Assembly (NCBI GenBank): GCA_903858815.1
Contig: CAIOKE010000202.1
Span: forward strand, 1 to 34,340
Origin: an uncultured Planctomycetaceae bacterium
GTDB taxonomy: Bacteria; Planctomycetota; Planctomycetia; Planctomycetales; Planctomycetaceae
DNA: 34,340 nt
Reading direction: 5' to 3'
Part shown: one piece after another, positions 25,674-34,025 of the stretch
How the letters are laid out: each line of letters begins with the position of its first letter
Numbering within the stretch: the stretch's first letter is position 1
Notes under the pieces: model-generated
The model's input: the letters and a program-made list of their open reading frames with translations, nothing else
Database searches by the model: none
Told to the model about the DNA's origin: nothing
Program-made: the position numbers and the translations under genes

Positions 25674-28600
25674 GTGCGGACACTGGTCGGATTGACAACT
25701 CTGCTGGCAGTTCTGGGCAGTGTCCATTCCGTGGTCGTCGCGCAGCAGGTGGCTGCGGATGATCAGGATGATGGTTCGGCGAGGATTGAGTTAATTGACG
25801 GCGAACCGGTGCGGGAGTTGTTGTCGGCGGGAGCGGCAACGCGACGTCCGGAGGTCCTGGAGGACGCTGGCCTGAATGACGTGGCGGTGGCCGGTCGATA
25901 CTGCTGGGCCGTGGGCGAACGCGGGGTCGTATGTTTGTCAAAGGACGATGGTCGCACATGGTTAACTCGTGCCCTGCCCTTTGACTGTCGCCTGACCAGT
26001 GTGTGTTTTCTGACGAATCGTCGTGGCTGGATCGGTGGGATTCAGGCAGGTCGAGGGGGGGCGTGCGGGGCCGTCCTGTTGTCTACAGACGATGGTGGTC
26101 AGACGTGGCGTGATCTGTCAGGGACTGACGGTGATTTGCCCGGTATTCTGCAGTTGCAGTTTTTCGGTCTTGAGGATGCGATTGCGGTCACGCTTCCGGC
26201 GGCAGACCAGCGGGGAGCCGCATTGTTTCGCACGCAGGACGGTGGTGTATCGTGGGAGCCTGTGTCGACCGACCGTGCTCAAAGTTTATGGCTGGGGGCT
26301 GGATTCTGGGCTGCGGATGCGGGAGTCGTTGCGGGACTGCGACAGGGGTTGGGTGTACTGACGGGGAGTGAGGCGATCGTACTGCAGCAGGCTGCGGGTG
26401 GTCTGCGAAGTCTGCGTGCCGTATCGACAGACGGCGATCAGTCCGGATGGGTTGGTGGTGATGGGGCTTCGCTGTTGCAGACGGAGGATTCCGGGGTTTC
26501 GTGGCAGCCTCCGGCTGGCGACCTGCCTGTGGAATTGCGGGATCTGTTTGATATTCGTGCGATCTGTCATCGTGGTGAGGTGGTGGTTGCTGCGGGTGAT
26601 CCCGCTCAGGTACTGCTGTATTCAGATGACGCTGGCGGATCGTGGCAGCAGTATGAATTACCAGCTGCTGGTCGCATTCAGCGGATTCGTCGTTGCGGTT
26701 CGCAGGGATTTCTGGCTGTTGGCAGTTTTGGTCAGGTGCTGCGTTCAGAGAATGGCCGGGATTGGTCCTGTGTGCGGGGCAATGGTCGCCATGCCGCAGT
26801 GCTTTCGGTGGGTGGGACCGGGCTGCAGCCCCAGTCGCTGATGCTGGCTCGACTGTCGGCTGACGGTGGGCTGCGGAGTGCGGTTTGGCAGGCGGTGTCG
26901 GTGGAGCCCACGGCGGGTGTGGCTGCACTGTTCCAGGAGTCAGAGTGGCAGGGGCCGGCCGCAACGACAGGGCTGGGGGGCAGTGACTATTGCGTGGACT
27001 GGCACCTGCTGGTGTCTGACGGCGGTGCGGGTCTGACCGAGGAGCGACTGCTTGAGAACCTGAATCGACAGACGGATGGTCGAGCGGAGGAGCTTCTGAC
27101 CCTGCGGCTGGCACGGCAGATTCGATGCTATTGTCCGACAGTGGTGGTGATTGAGTCTGCTGGTGAGACAGACGGTTTATGTGCGGTGCTGCAGAGGCTG
27201 ATGCCGGCGGCTGTGGGATTGGCAGCCGACGGCGATGATGCGCGACTGTCCGGGGTGATTTCTGATGGCTGGCAGGTGCAGCGGGTTCTGGTGAGACGTC
27301 CGGGGGGCCGAGGGACTTCACTGCTGTTTTCTGCGGCCGATCTGTTGCGGAGTGAAGGGACTACGGCCGGTCTGCTGGCACAGGCTGCACTGGATCTGTG
27401 GCCGGGTTCAGAGATGGGATTGCAGGCGACATCAGAAGCTGGGGATCAGGCGGTGTATGATGTGCTGCTGAACAGCACTGGAGAGGCTGGGATTCGATCC
27501 GCGTTTGATGGTCTTGAGGAGTCGCTGACGACAGCTGTAAAGCGAGCGCGATTGATGCTGGATCGTGAGTCGTTGCAGCAGGCTGCGATGACGATCAGGG
27601 ACTGGCGGGTGGAGTCGGGCGTGCTGACGGGGGCGGCTGGTGCTGAGCAGTCTGCCGAATCGTTTGTGGCCAGTCTGGAGCAGGCGGGGGAGGGGCTGCC
27701 GACAGCACTGGCGAAACAGCAGCTGCGTGAAGCGGCTCGTGCGGCACTGGGACGCGGCAATCTGGAAGGCTGGCTGGCGATTCAGCAGGAACTGATTCGC
27801 AGATTTCCCGGAACAGCGGAAGCGTGGACTGCATTAGAGGGGTTGCTGCTGGTGTATGGATCGGCGGAGTTGGAGGTAGTGCGTCGCGGTGCGACGCAGG
27901 ACAGCAGTGCGGAGGAACTGAGGGGGCGAGACCCCGGGGAATTTCCTGGAGGAACGATAGTGCAGCCTGTGATACAGCCAGCGGCTGCCTCGGGGTTTGG
28001 CGGTCAGCGTACGCGGCAGCGCGAGGCTTTGCGGGAACTGTGGGATGCCAATGAACGAACGGCGTGGCGTCTGTTGACGGAAGTATCGGGTGGGCGTGCT
28101 GAGGCTGGGTTATCACCGGCTGCTGTGCTGCGGCATGCGATTACTCTGAGGCGTCAGGAACAATTTGGTAAGGCGACCAGTCTGCTGGCGGGATTATCCG
28201 TGCGTGACGACGACTGGGGAGTCTGGGCGCAATCTGAACAGCGGCTGACTCAGGGGCTGAAGTCTGAGTGTTTTCGCGAGGTGCTGCTGCGGCAGGCTGC
28301 CACGGTGCCAGTGCTTGATGGCAGACTGACCGATCCGATCTGGGAGGAGGCAGAAGAGGTCAGGCTGGTGGCAGTCGAGGGGGATCAGTCGGTTGACGAC
28401 AGTCTGTGTCTGCTGGCGTGGGATGATCGTTATCTTTATGTTTCGGTGCGAGTTCCGCGGGTAGCGGGCGAGCGGGCTTCTGAGCCGGCCGAGAATCGTT
28501 ACTACGACGAATCGCACGCGGGGCGTGATCGTGTGGAGATCAATATCGACGTGGATCGTGACCGGTCAACTCAGTTCAGTCTCAGCATTGATGAAAGCGG

Positions 28601-28859
28601 TCGTACGTCAGACCGTTGCTGGTTGATTGACCGCTGGAACCCGCGGTGGTTTGTGGCGGTCGATCAGGACAATGCTGCGTGGCGTCTGGAAATGGCAATT
28701 CCTCTGCAGGAACTGCATACAGGGGGCGTTAACGCCGGCACCTTATGGAACATCGGGATTCGCAGGCTGCTGCCTGGAATCATTGAGCAGCGGACGCAGT
28801 CGGTGGATGCAGAAGCCAACGCGGGTCCGTTGCTTGTCAGGTTTGCACGAGAGCGCTGA
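25674..28859 (+). CDS. Secreted BNR/Ycf48-like repeat protein with C-terminal CBM9-like domain
   Basis: Secreted protein of 1061 residues. A signal peptide (about 1-24) precedes a beta-propeller-like region (about 40-400) with degenerate BNR/Asp-box units: SKDDGRTW, STDDGGQTW, TQDGGVSW, TEDSGVSW, SDDAGGSW and SENGRDW, as in Ycf48/photosystem II stability factor-like proteins. The middle (about 430-860) is not recognised. It begins with a Rossmann-like segment (DYCVDWHLLVSDGG; PTVVVIES) and ends in helical TPR-like sequence. Residues about 878-1055 resemble the CBM9/DOMON-like carbohydrate-binding fold (VLDGRLTDPIWEEAEEV; DDRYLYVSVRVP; WRLEMAIPLQEL). GTG 25674 is chosen because AGGGAGG lies 6 bases upstream and the signal peptide begins there; ATG 25638 is the alternative. 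The gap 25511-25673 shows nothing. Confidence 0.8.
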   Translation: MRTLVGLTTLLAVLGSVHSVVVAQQVAADDQDDGSARIELIDGEPVRELLSAGAATRRPEVLEDAGLNDVAVAGRYCWAVGERGVVCLSKDDGRTWLTRALPFDCRLTSVCFLTNRRGWIGGIQAGRGGACGAVLLSTDDGGQTWRDLSGTDGDLPGILQLQFFGLEDAIAVTLPAADQRGAALFRTQDGGVSWEPVSTDRAQSLWLGAGFWAADAGVVAGLRQGLGVLTGSEAIVLQQAAGGLRSLRAVSTDGDQSGWVGGDGASLLQTEDSGVSWQPPAGDLPVELRDLFDIRAICHRGEVVVAAGDPAQVLLYSDDAGGSWQQYELPAAGRIQRIRRCGSQGFLAVGSFGQVLRSENGRDWSCVRGNGRHAAVLSVGGTGLQPQSLMLARLSADGGLRSAVWQAVSVEPTAGVAALFQESEWQGPAATTGLGGSDYCVDWHLLVSDGGAGLTEERLLENLNRQTDGRAEELLTLRLARQIRCYCPTVVVIESAGETDGLCAVLQRLMPAAVGLAADGDDARLSGVISDGWQVQRVLVRRPGGRGTSLLFSAADLLRSEGTTAGLLAQAALDLWPGSEMGLQATSEAGDQAVYDVLLNSTGEAGIRSAFDGLEESLTTAVKRARLMLDRESLQQAAMTIRDWRVESGVLTGAAGAEQSAESFVASLEQAGEGLPTALAKQQLREAARAALGRGNLEGWLAIQQELIRRFPGTAEAWTALEGLLLVYGSAELEVVRRGATQDSSAEELRGRDPGEFPGGTIVQPVIQPAAASGFGGQRTRQREALRELWDANERTAWRLLTEVSGGRAEAGLSPAAVLRHAITLRRQEQFGKATSLLAGLSVRDDDWGVWAQSEQRLTQGLKSECFREVLLRQAATVPVLDGRLTDPIWEEAEEVRLVAVEGDQSVDDSLCLLAWDDRYLYVSVRVPRVAGERASEPAENRYYDESHAGRDRVEINIDVDRDRSTQFSLSIDESGRTSDRCWLIDRWNPRWFVAVDQDNAAWRLEMAIPLQELHTGGVNAGTLWNIGIRRLLPGIIEQRTQSVDAEANAGPLLVRFARER

Positions 28860-28891
28860 CGTTGCAGTTGGTTCCTGAGTCGCTGCAGCGA

Positions 28892-30523
28892 TCAGGGTTG
28901 CTGAGCGGGCACTGGTTGCACTCGAATCAGCCGAGCCACCGGTTTCTTCAGATCGATCACAATGGGTTGTGGTGTCTGAGCGACTGCCTGATTGCCGGCC
29001 TGGTCACGAGCGGTGAGTCGGAAGAAGACGGCTGGTGGCATTCCGGGCCGCAGAGCCATTTCGTAACCATTGCGGTTCGGTTGCCAGTCAAAGGCTGCGG
29101 TCCATGGTCCGGTTGCTGCCGCAGCGTATTCAAGGCGAACAGAATTCTGAGCGGGATGCGTTTCGCGAATGCGCCAGGCAAAACTGACTGATCCAGCACC
29201 GGCGGTGCGTACGATCGGCTGAGCCATTTCGATGGCTGGTGCGGTCTGATCAACGGTGACGATGATTTCGGGTTCAGTACCGGGTTGAGGAGGAATGTCG
29301 GCGACGCCCACTCCATTGCGTACTCGCACGGCAAAGCCGAAGGTTCCTTCGGCCATGGTATCCACTGAGAATGGGCTGCGACGGTCACTGTCATTGCCGT
29401 AGCGAAACCACTGTTTGCCGTTGTCTTCAGTGACGAACAGATCGACGGCACTGATGCCGGAAGGGCCAACATCATCAACCTGATACTCTAACTCGAAAAT
29501 TCGATTGTTGACCATCAGGGTCGCTGGTCCCTCGTTGCCGTAGTCAGCGTCGGTTGGTTGTGGTGGAGTGACTGGCGGACGAGCGACTTCCTCGGCCATG
29601 GCAGGTGCTGCCGGGGGCGTCTCGTTGACATCAATCGGGGGCTGCGGTTGGCGATTTGGAACCGGTGAGGGCTGCGGTGGGCGTCTGACAGGGGCCGGTT
29701 GCGGTTCGGGAACTGGTTCCGGATCTGGCTCAGGTCTGGAGGTTGGTTCGGGTTCCGGTGTTGGATTTTCTTCCGTGGCAGGTCCTTCGTCAGGACCGCC
29801 TCGTTCTTCGTTCATTTCGGCGTCGGGCGACATTGTGTCGGGGCCTTCTGCCGGAGCGTCGTAGTCGCTTTCAAGTTTTCGTCGGGCTTCCCCTTTGTTT
29901 CCAGCGGAATCCACGATGGATGCTCGCACCTGGACGGCACCGCTGCGAGGAAACGGGACAGTGGTGGTGCCGGAAAGTGCCGGATCGATTTTGAGGCGTC
30001 GTCGAACACCGCTGCTGACGTCCGTGACTTCAATCATCAGTGATTCAGCGACAGCGCCGGCGTCATCCGTTGACCATTTGATCGTCAGAATGCGGGGATC
30101 TTCCTCCAGCAGTTCCAGTTTGACGATGGGTTCCGACCTGTCGACTCGAATTTCCAGTTCGGGTGGACTGCCTTCGATGGGGGCCAGCAGCATTCCGTTT
30201 GCGTCGGTCATGCGAATAGCGAAGGAGTAGATGCCATCGCGGGGCGTCGAGAAGACGAAGGCTCCTTTGCTGGCGGGGGCTGTCTGCTCTCGTTCCCACG
30301 TCTGGCCACCGTTCTGTGATTTGTAGAGAATTGCCTGACAGTTGGGATCCTGCCCGGATTCCTCATCCACTTCAAACGGGATCTCGAAGCGATAGGCGTT
30401 TGTGATCAGACGCTGGATTTCATCGGCTGCAGCGACAGGTGAAACCGGTGTCGCTGCCAGCAGCAGGACGGCAGTCAGAGGCTTGCGACAGAAGACCTTC
30501 TGCCAGAGTGCTGGTGATTTCAC
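28892..30523 (-). CDS. Secreted protein with two duplicated Ig/FnIII-like halves and a Pro/Glu linker
   Basis: Extracytoplasmic protein of 543 residues, function unknown. After a signal peptide (about 1-33), residues 38-215 and 335-525 are homologous halves. Each has a beta domain with a SxNGGQTW/TEDNGKQW motif and a YSFAIRMTDANG/FGFAVRVRNGVG strand. Each then has an Ig/FnIII-like domain entered through VDRSEPIVKLE or VDQTAPAIEM and closing with a DSAGNKGEA/DQAGNQAVA motif. Between them, 220-330 is acidic then Pro-rich (PEPEP, PDPEPVPEPQP). GTG 30523 has GGAGG 8 bases upstream; ATG 30586 is an alternative but gives a worse signal peptide. It converges on the BNR/CBM9 gene (32 bp apart). The NGGQTW motif resembles Asp-boxes in that neighbour, hinting at shared ancestry of the beta units. 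Confidence 0.78.
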   Translation of the reverse strand: MKSPALWQKVFCRKPLTAVLLLAATPVSPVAAADEIQRLITNAYRFEIPFEVDEESGQDPNCQAILYKSQNGGQTWEREQTAPASKGAFVFSTPRDGIYSFAIRMTDANGMLLAPIEGSPPELEIRVDRSEPIVKLELLEEDPRILTIKWSTDDAGAVAESLMIEVTDVSSGVRRRLKIDPALSGTTTVPFPRSGAVQVRASIVDSAGNKGEARRKLESDYDAPAEGPDTMSPDAEMNEERGGPDEGPATEENPTPEPEPTSRPEPDPEPVPEPQPAPVRRPPQPSPVPNRQPQPPIDVNETPPAAPAMAEEVARPPVTPPQPTDADYGNEGPATLMVNNRIFELEYQVDDVGPSGISAVDLFVTEDNGKQWFRYGNDSDRRSPFSVDTMAEGTFGFAVRVRNGVGVADIPPQPGTEPEIIVTVDQTAPAIEMAQPIVRTAGAGSVSFAWRIRETHPAQNSVRLEYAAAATGPWTAAFDWQPNRNGYEMALRPGMPPAVFFRLTARDQAGNQAVAQTPQPIVIDLKKPVARLIRVQPVPAQQP

Positions 30524-30751
30524 AATGACATCCTCCGCGGGACTTCCAGTCCGAAAGCCGTGTGAAGTGGCAGCCGGACTCAGCATTCAACGGGCCCTGA
30601 GCGATTTTTAGTCTGACTCCGGAACCCCGGTCAAGCGCGCAGTAATTCTGGCGCAGTGATCCCTGAGTCGAATATCGGGAGGATTGAGAAAGGGACTTCA
30701 GGCGATCGCGAGGATTATGCTGATCGGGAGAGTATTTACGTTTGGGGGGAC

Positions 30752-30794
30752 AAAAAAACAGTCCCCCGAAGCCATGGGAGGTTTCGGGGGACTG
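30752..30794 (-). terminator. Rho-independent terminator of the cell-wall protein gene
   Basis: cagtcccccgaa (30759-30770) pairs with ttcgggggactg (30783-30794). The stem can extend by three more pairs (gcc with ggt, one wobble), leaving a 6-base loop. Seven A at 30752-30758 become a T-tract on the - strand. It sits 69 bp beyond the stop of the YTV-repeat gene. The rest of the 340-bp gap 30524-30863 holds no visible gene. Confidence 0.93.
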
Positions 30795-30863
30795 CGGTGT
30801 TTGAGGGGTTTTGCGGGAGTGCAGTTGGCACGGACCCGGTTATCCCGCATCGGCACGGCGGCC

Positions 30864-32135
30864 TCAGTGGCAGCAGGCCTTTTGGGCATGTCGAGCGCGG
30901 TCATTGCAGCAAGGCGCTGGTTTCCACACCTTGCACTCCACTTCCTTCTCGACCATGTGGCACACCTGGACTTCAACTTCCTTATGTTCCACCTTGTGGG
31001 TGCAGACGGGCACGGTGCAGGTTTCTTCCACCGGGACCATTTTGCTGACAAGGACCTTGTGTGTTCGAGTTTCCGGTTTGCAGACCGTGACCTGACACTT
31101 TTCAACCACTTCTTCTTCGACGTATTCGGTCACCTGCACCTTGCAGGTGCGAGTTTCAGGTTTGCAGACGGTGACAGTGTACTTGCAGGGCACAGTCTTC
31201 TGGACGTACTCGGTGTGCTGCACCATGCGGGTGCGAGTTTCGGGTTTGCACACGGTGACAGTGTGCTTTTCCCTGACTTCTTCTTTGACCTGCTTTGTGA
31301 CGCACACCTTGCGGGAACGGGTTTCCGGCTTACAGACGGTCACGTTCCAGGTGTACTGCTCTTCCTTCGTCTGACATTCGTACGTGCAGTACTCCACTTC
31401 GGTTTCCACAAGCTTCGGGACCCAGACGCGGCATTTGCGGGTGACCTTGCGGCAGGGGCCGCAGGCAACTTCCACGCAGCGTTCTTCCCAATGACCTTCA
31501 TCCCGGCAGACTTTGCGAGTCTTTTTGACGGGGACCATCTGGCGGACTGTGCGTGTTCCCATGCGCTGTTCCTGAGTGGGCACGAGGACGGTATAGGATT
31601 CTTCGTGCTCTTCCACGACCGGTTTGCACACGATGCGAGTACTTTCGCGTTCTTCGGTGGTGGGAACCATCACGGTGTAGGACTCTTCAACTTCCTTTGT
31701 GACAGCCTCGCAGACGGTTTTTGTGCTTTCGCGTTCTTCCTGCACGGGGACCATGACTTCGTAGGAGCGTTCAACTTCTCGAACCACGGGTTTGCAGACT
31801 TTGCGACGGATTTCCTTTTCCTCGATCACAGGCACCATGACGGTGCAGGACTGTTCCACTTCTTCGGTGACGCACTTATGGACTGTGCGAGTCACCTGGC
31901 GGTGTTCGACGACCGGGGTGCACACTTCCACAACGCGCTTTTCGATCTTCATTTCCGGAACGCAGATTTTCTGCTTTACGGTTTCCCATGTACCGTTGCA
32001 GGGAGCAGCCACTGGTGCGCATCCCGTGCTGCAGGGGGCTGAGCAGCAATGGCTGGTTTTTCTGCCAAAGCAGCCGCCGGCTTCGGCTGATGCTGTCAGC
32101 GAGCAGGCAAGGACGAGAGCGAGGACGAAACGCAT
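30864..32135 (-). CDS. Cys-rich planctomycete cell-wall protein with YTV-type repeats
   Basis: Structural envelope protein of the YTV-domain type that forms the proteinaceous cell wall of planctomycetes. The 423-residue precursor has a signal peptide (about 1-19) and then a Cys-rich head (GCFGRKTSHCCSAPC). The first half carries YTV/YEV repeats (EESYTVMVPTTEERESTRIVCKPVV). The second half has four VTVCKPETRxxxV repeats alternating with Glu/Lys/Val-rich beta segments, then a His/Cys-rich end (CCH). There are more than 35 Cys, which fits an extensively disulfide-linked insoluble wall. ATG 32135 has AAGGAG 9 bases upstream; the frame is open to 32201 without a comparable site. It is flanked by its own strong terminator and a roughly 540-bp upstream region, so it is monocistronic and probably highly expressed. 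Confidence 0.92.
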   Translation of the reverse strand: MRFVLALVLACSLTASAEAGGCFGRKTSHCCSAPCSTGCAPVAAPCNGTWETVKQKICVPEMKIEKRVVEVCTPVVEHRQVTRTVHKCVTEEVEQSCTVMVPVIEEKEIRRKVCKPVVREVERSYEVMVPVQEERESTKTVCEAVTKEVEESYTVMVPTTEERESTRIVCKPVVEEHEESYTVLVPTQEQRMGTRTVRQMVPVKKTRKVCRDEGHWEERCVEVACGPCRKVTRKCRVWVPKLVETEVEYCTYECQTKEEQYTWNVTVCKPETRSRKVCVTKQVKEEVREKHTVTVCKPETRTRMVQHTEYVQKTVPCKYTVTVCKPETRTCKVQVTEYVEEEVVEKCQVTVCKPETRTHKVLVSKMVPVEETCTVPVCTHKVEHKEVEVQVCHMVEKEVECKVWKPAPCCNDRARHAQKACCH

Positions 32136-32673
32136 GCAGTAATACTCCTTCAGGTCCGAATGAAAGGCATCCGTGGCTGCAGGGCCCAACCGTGGGACCA
32201 TACCGAGCAGTTTTGGGTGATGCCGATCAGGTTTTGATCATTCAGGTGATGCACAATGGAATGCTGAAGGCCTGGCAAAGATTGGTTAGCGGTGTGTCAG
32301 CCGTAGGGTGAGTCCCGTGGTGTGCGGTCCCGACCGTGGCTGATATTTCCGGTGTATCTTTGCGAAGTTCCTTGATTTGTGCATTCTGTGTTTTGTGTTC
32401 ACGTGTTGTAGTCTACTTATTTTAACTCAGGATTGCAGCGACTGCGATGAAAATGTGTGTTTTGGGATACGTGTATTTTTGGACAGTATTTTTATTGGAG
32501 TGGGTGGAGTGGGCAGGTAGGAAAAGCCTGCGGATTGCGGGTGCTGTTTTTCTCCAATTCTGGATTCACGAAAGCGGTATGCTTTGTTGCAGGAGTCAGG
32601 CGGTTTAGACTGTGGGGTCAGTTTTGTCGCTGGCTTGCGGGCTGGCAGAGTGAGCGAGCGGAGAATACGGGCG
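32136..32673. other. Long divergent intergenic region between the wall protein and fabZ-like genes
   Basis: No gene is supported in these 538 bp. The part nearest the wall-protein gene (32136-32300) includes ccgatcaggttttgatc, a GATC-flanked imperfect repeat. The middle (about 32340-32510) is distinctly AT-richer than its surroundings (tacttattttaactc; gtatttttattgg), as expected for promoters. No -35/-10 pair meets consensus well enough to place. The length suggests long leaders or regulator binding. Confidence 0.5.
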
Positions 32674-33159
32674 ATGCGTTTTTGTCTGGTTGATCGAGTA
32701 CTTTCAGTGGTGCCTGGCGAGTCGATTGAGACGGTGAAGCAGGTTTCGCTGGCTGAGGAGTATCTGCAGGATCACTTTCCGGGTTTTGCGGTTTTCCCGG
32801 GTGTCCTGATGGTGGAGTGCATGGTGCAGAGCTGTGCGTGGCTATCTCGCGTGACGGATGAGTTTGCGTACAGCACTGTCTTACTGAAGCAGGCACGAGC
32901 TGTTCGCTTCAACAATTTTCTGAAGCCTGGTGAAGCGCTGCATGTTTCTGCGACACTGAAGTCATCGGGCGTGGGTGAGAGTGAGTTTCAGGTGTCGGGT
33001 ACTGTGAATGGTCAGTCAGCGGTCAGTGGTCGTCTGTTATTGTTGAAGCAGAATCTGTCGGACCGGAATCCTCAGTTGTCTGACAACGACGAGCGATTGA
33101 AGTCGGCGATGCGGGAGCTGTGGGGTCAATTGTGGGTTCCTGCTCCGACTGTGAGTTGA
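32674..33159 (+). CDS. FabZ/FabA-like 3-hydroxyacyl-ACP dehydratase
   Basis: Hotdog-fold protein of 161 residues, expected to dehydrate 3-hydroxyacyl-ACP in fatty-acid or related lipid synthesis. The catalytic His is in DHFPGFAVFPG (about residue 32) and the catalytic Glu in GVLMVECMVQ (about residue 47), with the usual spacing. The later core RFNNFLKPGEALHVSATL and GRLLLLKQ fits the family. A C-terminal extension of about 25 residues after the fold is more than in standard FabZ. ATG 32674 has GGAG about 10 bases upstream. A fabG-like gene follows after 113 bp on the same strand, which supports a shared acyl-ACP pathway. No acyl carrier protein gene is visible before the window ends. Confidence 0.85.
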   Translation: MRFCLVDRVLSVVPGESIETVKQVSLAEEYLQDHFPGFAVFPGVLMVECMVQSCAWLSRVTDEFAYSTVLLKQARAVRFNNFLKPGEALHVSATLKSSGVGESEFQVSGTVNGQSAVSGRLLLLKQNLSDRNPQLSDNDERLKSAMRELWGQLWVPAPTVS

Positions 33160-33272
33160 GTGAGCGTGGGTTTTGAGATCAACGGTTTAGAGATGAGTGA
33201 CGTTGTTTTGTGGCGATTGCCGGCAGTGGTTGTCGGGTGGATTTTGAGCAGGCAGATGGAAGGGCGCGGGCG

Positions 33273-34025
33273 ATGACGGTTTCTGGACGGACGGCATTGG
33301 TGACTGGTGGCAGTCGTGGCATTGGTCGGGCGATTGTGGAATCGCTGGCTCGTGGCGGCGCAAAGGTTGCGTTTGTATACAACTCGAACGCCAGTGCAGC
33401 GGAGGCTGTGGCGGCTGCGTTGCAGGCAGAGGGCCACGAGGTGTGGGCGATACAGGCGGATGTGCGTTCGAAGCCAGCGGCTGACAAGGTCGTTGCAGAT
33501 GTGGTGGAGAAGTGGGGTCGTCTGGACATTCTTGTGAACAATGCGGGGATCATTCGTGATGGTTTGCTGGCCATGATGGATGCTCAGCAGTGGCAGGACG
33601 TGATCGACACGAATCTGACAAGCGTGTTCAACTTCTGTCAGGCAGCGACTCGCCAGATGATGTCTCAGCGTTATGGTCGGATCATCAACATGTCGAGTGT
33701 GGCTGCGGATGTTTCGAATCCGGGTCAGGCGAATTACGCTGCCAGCAAGGGTGGTGTCGAAGGGTTTACTCGTTGCATCGCCACCGAGTTGGCTCGCCGT
33801 GGCGTGACTGCAAATGCAGTGGCTCCGGGTTTCATTGAGACGGACATGACGGTGGCGGTGGTGAACGCTGCTGGTGACGAGATTAAGAAGAAGATTCCGG
33901 TGCGGCGTTTGGGTCGACCAGACGACATCGCGGGTGCTGTCATGTTTTTTGCTGCTGACGAATCATCGTATGTGACGGGTCAGGTGTTGAAGGTGGACGG
34001 TGGATTAACGTTAGGCGGTTTGTGA
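33273..34025 (+). CDS. fabG: 3-oxoacyl-ACP reductase (FabG-type SDR)
   Basis: Short-chain dehydrogenase of 250 residues that reduces 3-oxoacyl-ACP with NADPH in fatty-acid elongation. The cofactor loop TGGSRGIG is at about 12-19, followed by the NNAG motif (NNAGIIRDGLL), the catalytic Ser in INMSSVAA, and YAASKGG with catalytic Tyr and Lys. VAPGFIETDM and the C-terminal YVTGQVLKVDGGL are typical of FabG. The length is standard. ATG 33273 has GGAAGG 9 bases upstream; the frame also opens at GTG 33210, giving an unlikely N-terminal extension. The fabZ-like gene upstream argues for a fatty-acid role rather than another SDR activity. Confidence 0.93.
   Translation: MTVSGRTALVTGGSRGIGRAIVESLARGGAKVAFVYNSNASAAEAVAAALQAEGHEVWAIQADVRSKPAADKVVADVVEKWGRLDILVNNAGIIRDGLLAMMDAQQWQDVIDTNLTSVFNFCQAATRQMMSQRYGRIINMSSVAADVSNPGQANYAASKGGVEGFTRCIATELARRGVTANAVAPGFIETDMTVAVVNAAGDEIKKKIPVRRLGRPDDIAGAVMFFAADESSYVTGQVLKVDGGLTLGGL

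Noticed and set aside
30684-32042. 452-codon open frame on + opposite the YTV protein, with His/Phe/Asp-rich repeats
   Set aside because: It is the antisense of the Cys-rich repeat gene; its repeats mirror the real ones, and the - strand gene has signal peptide, SD and terminator.
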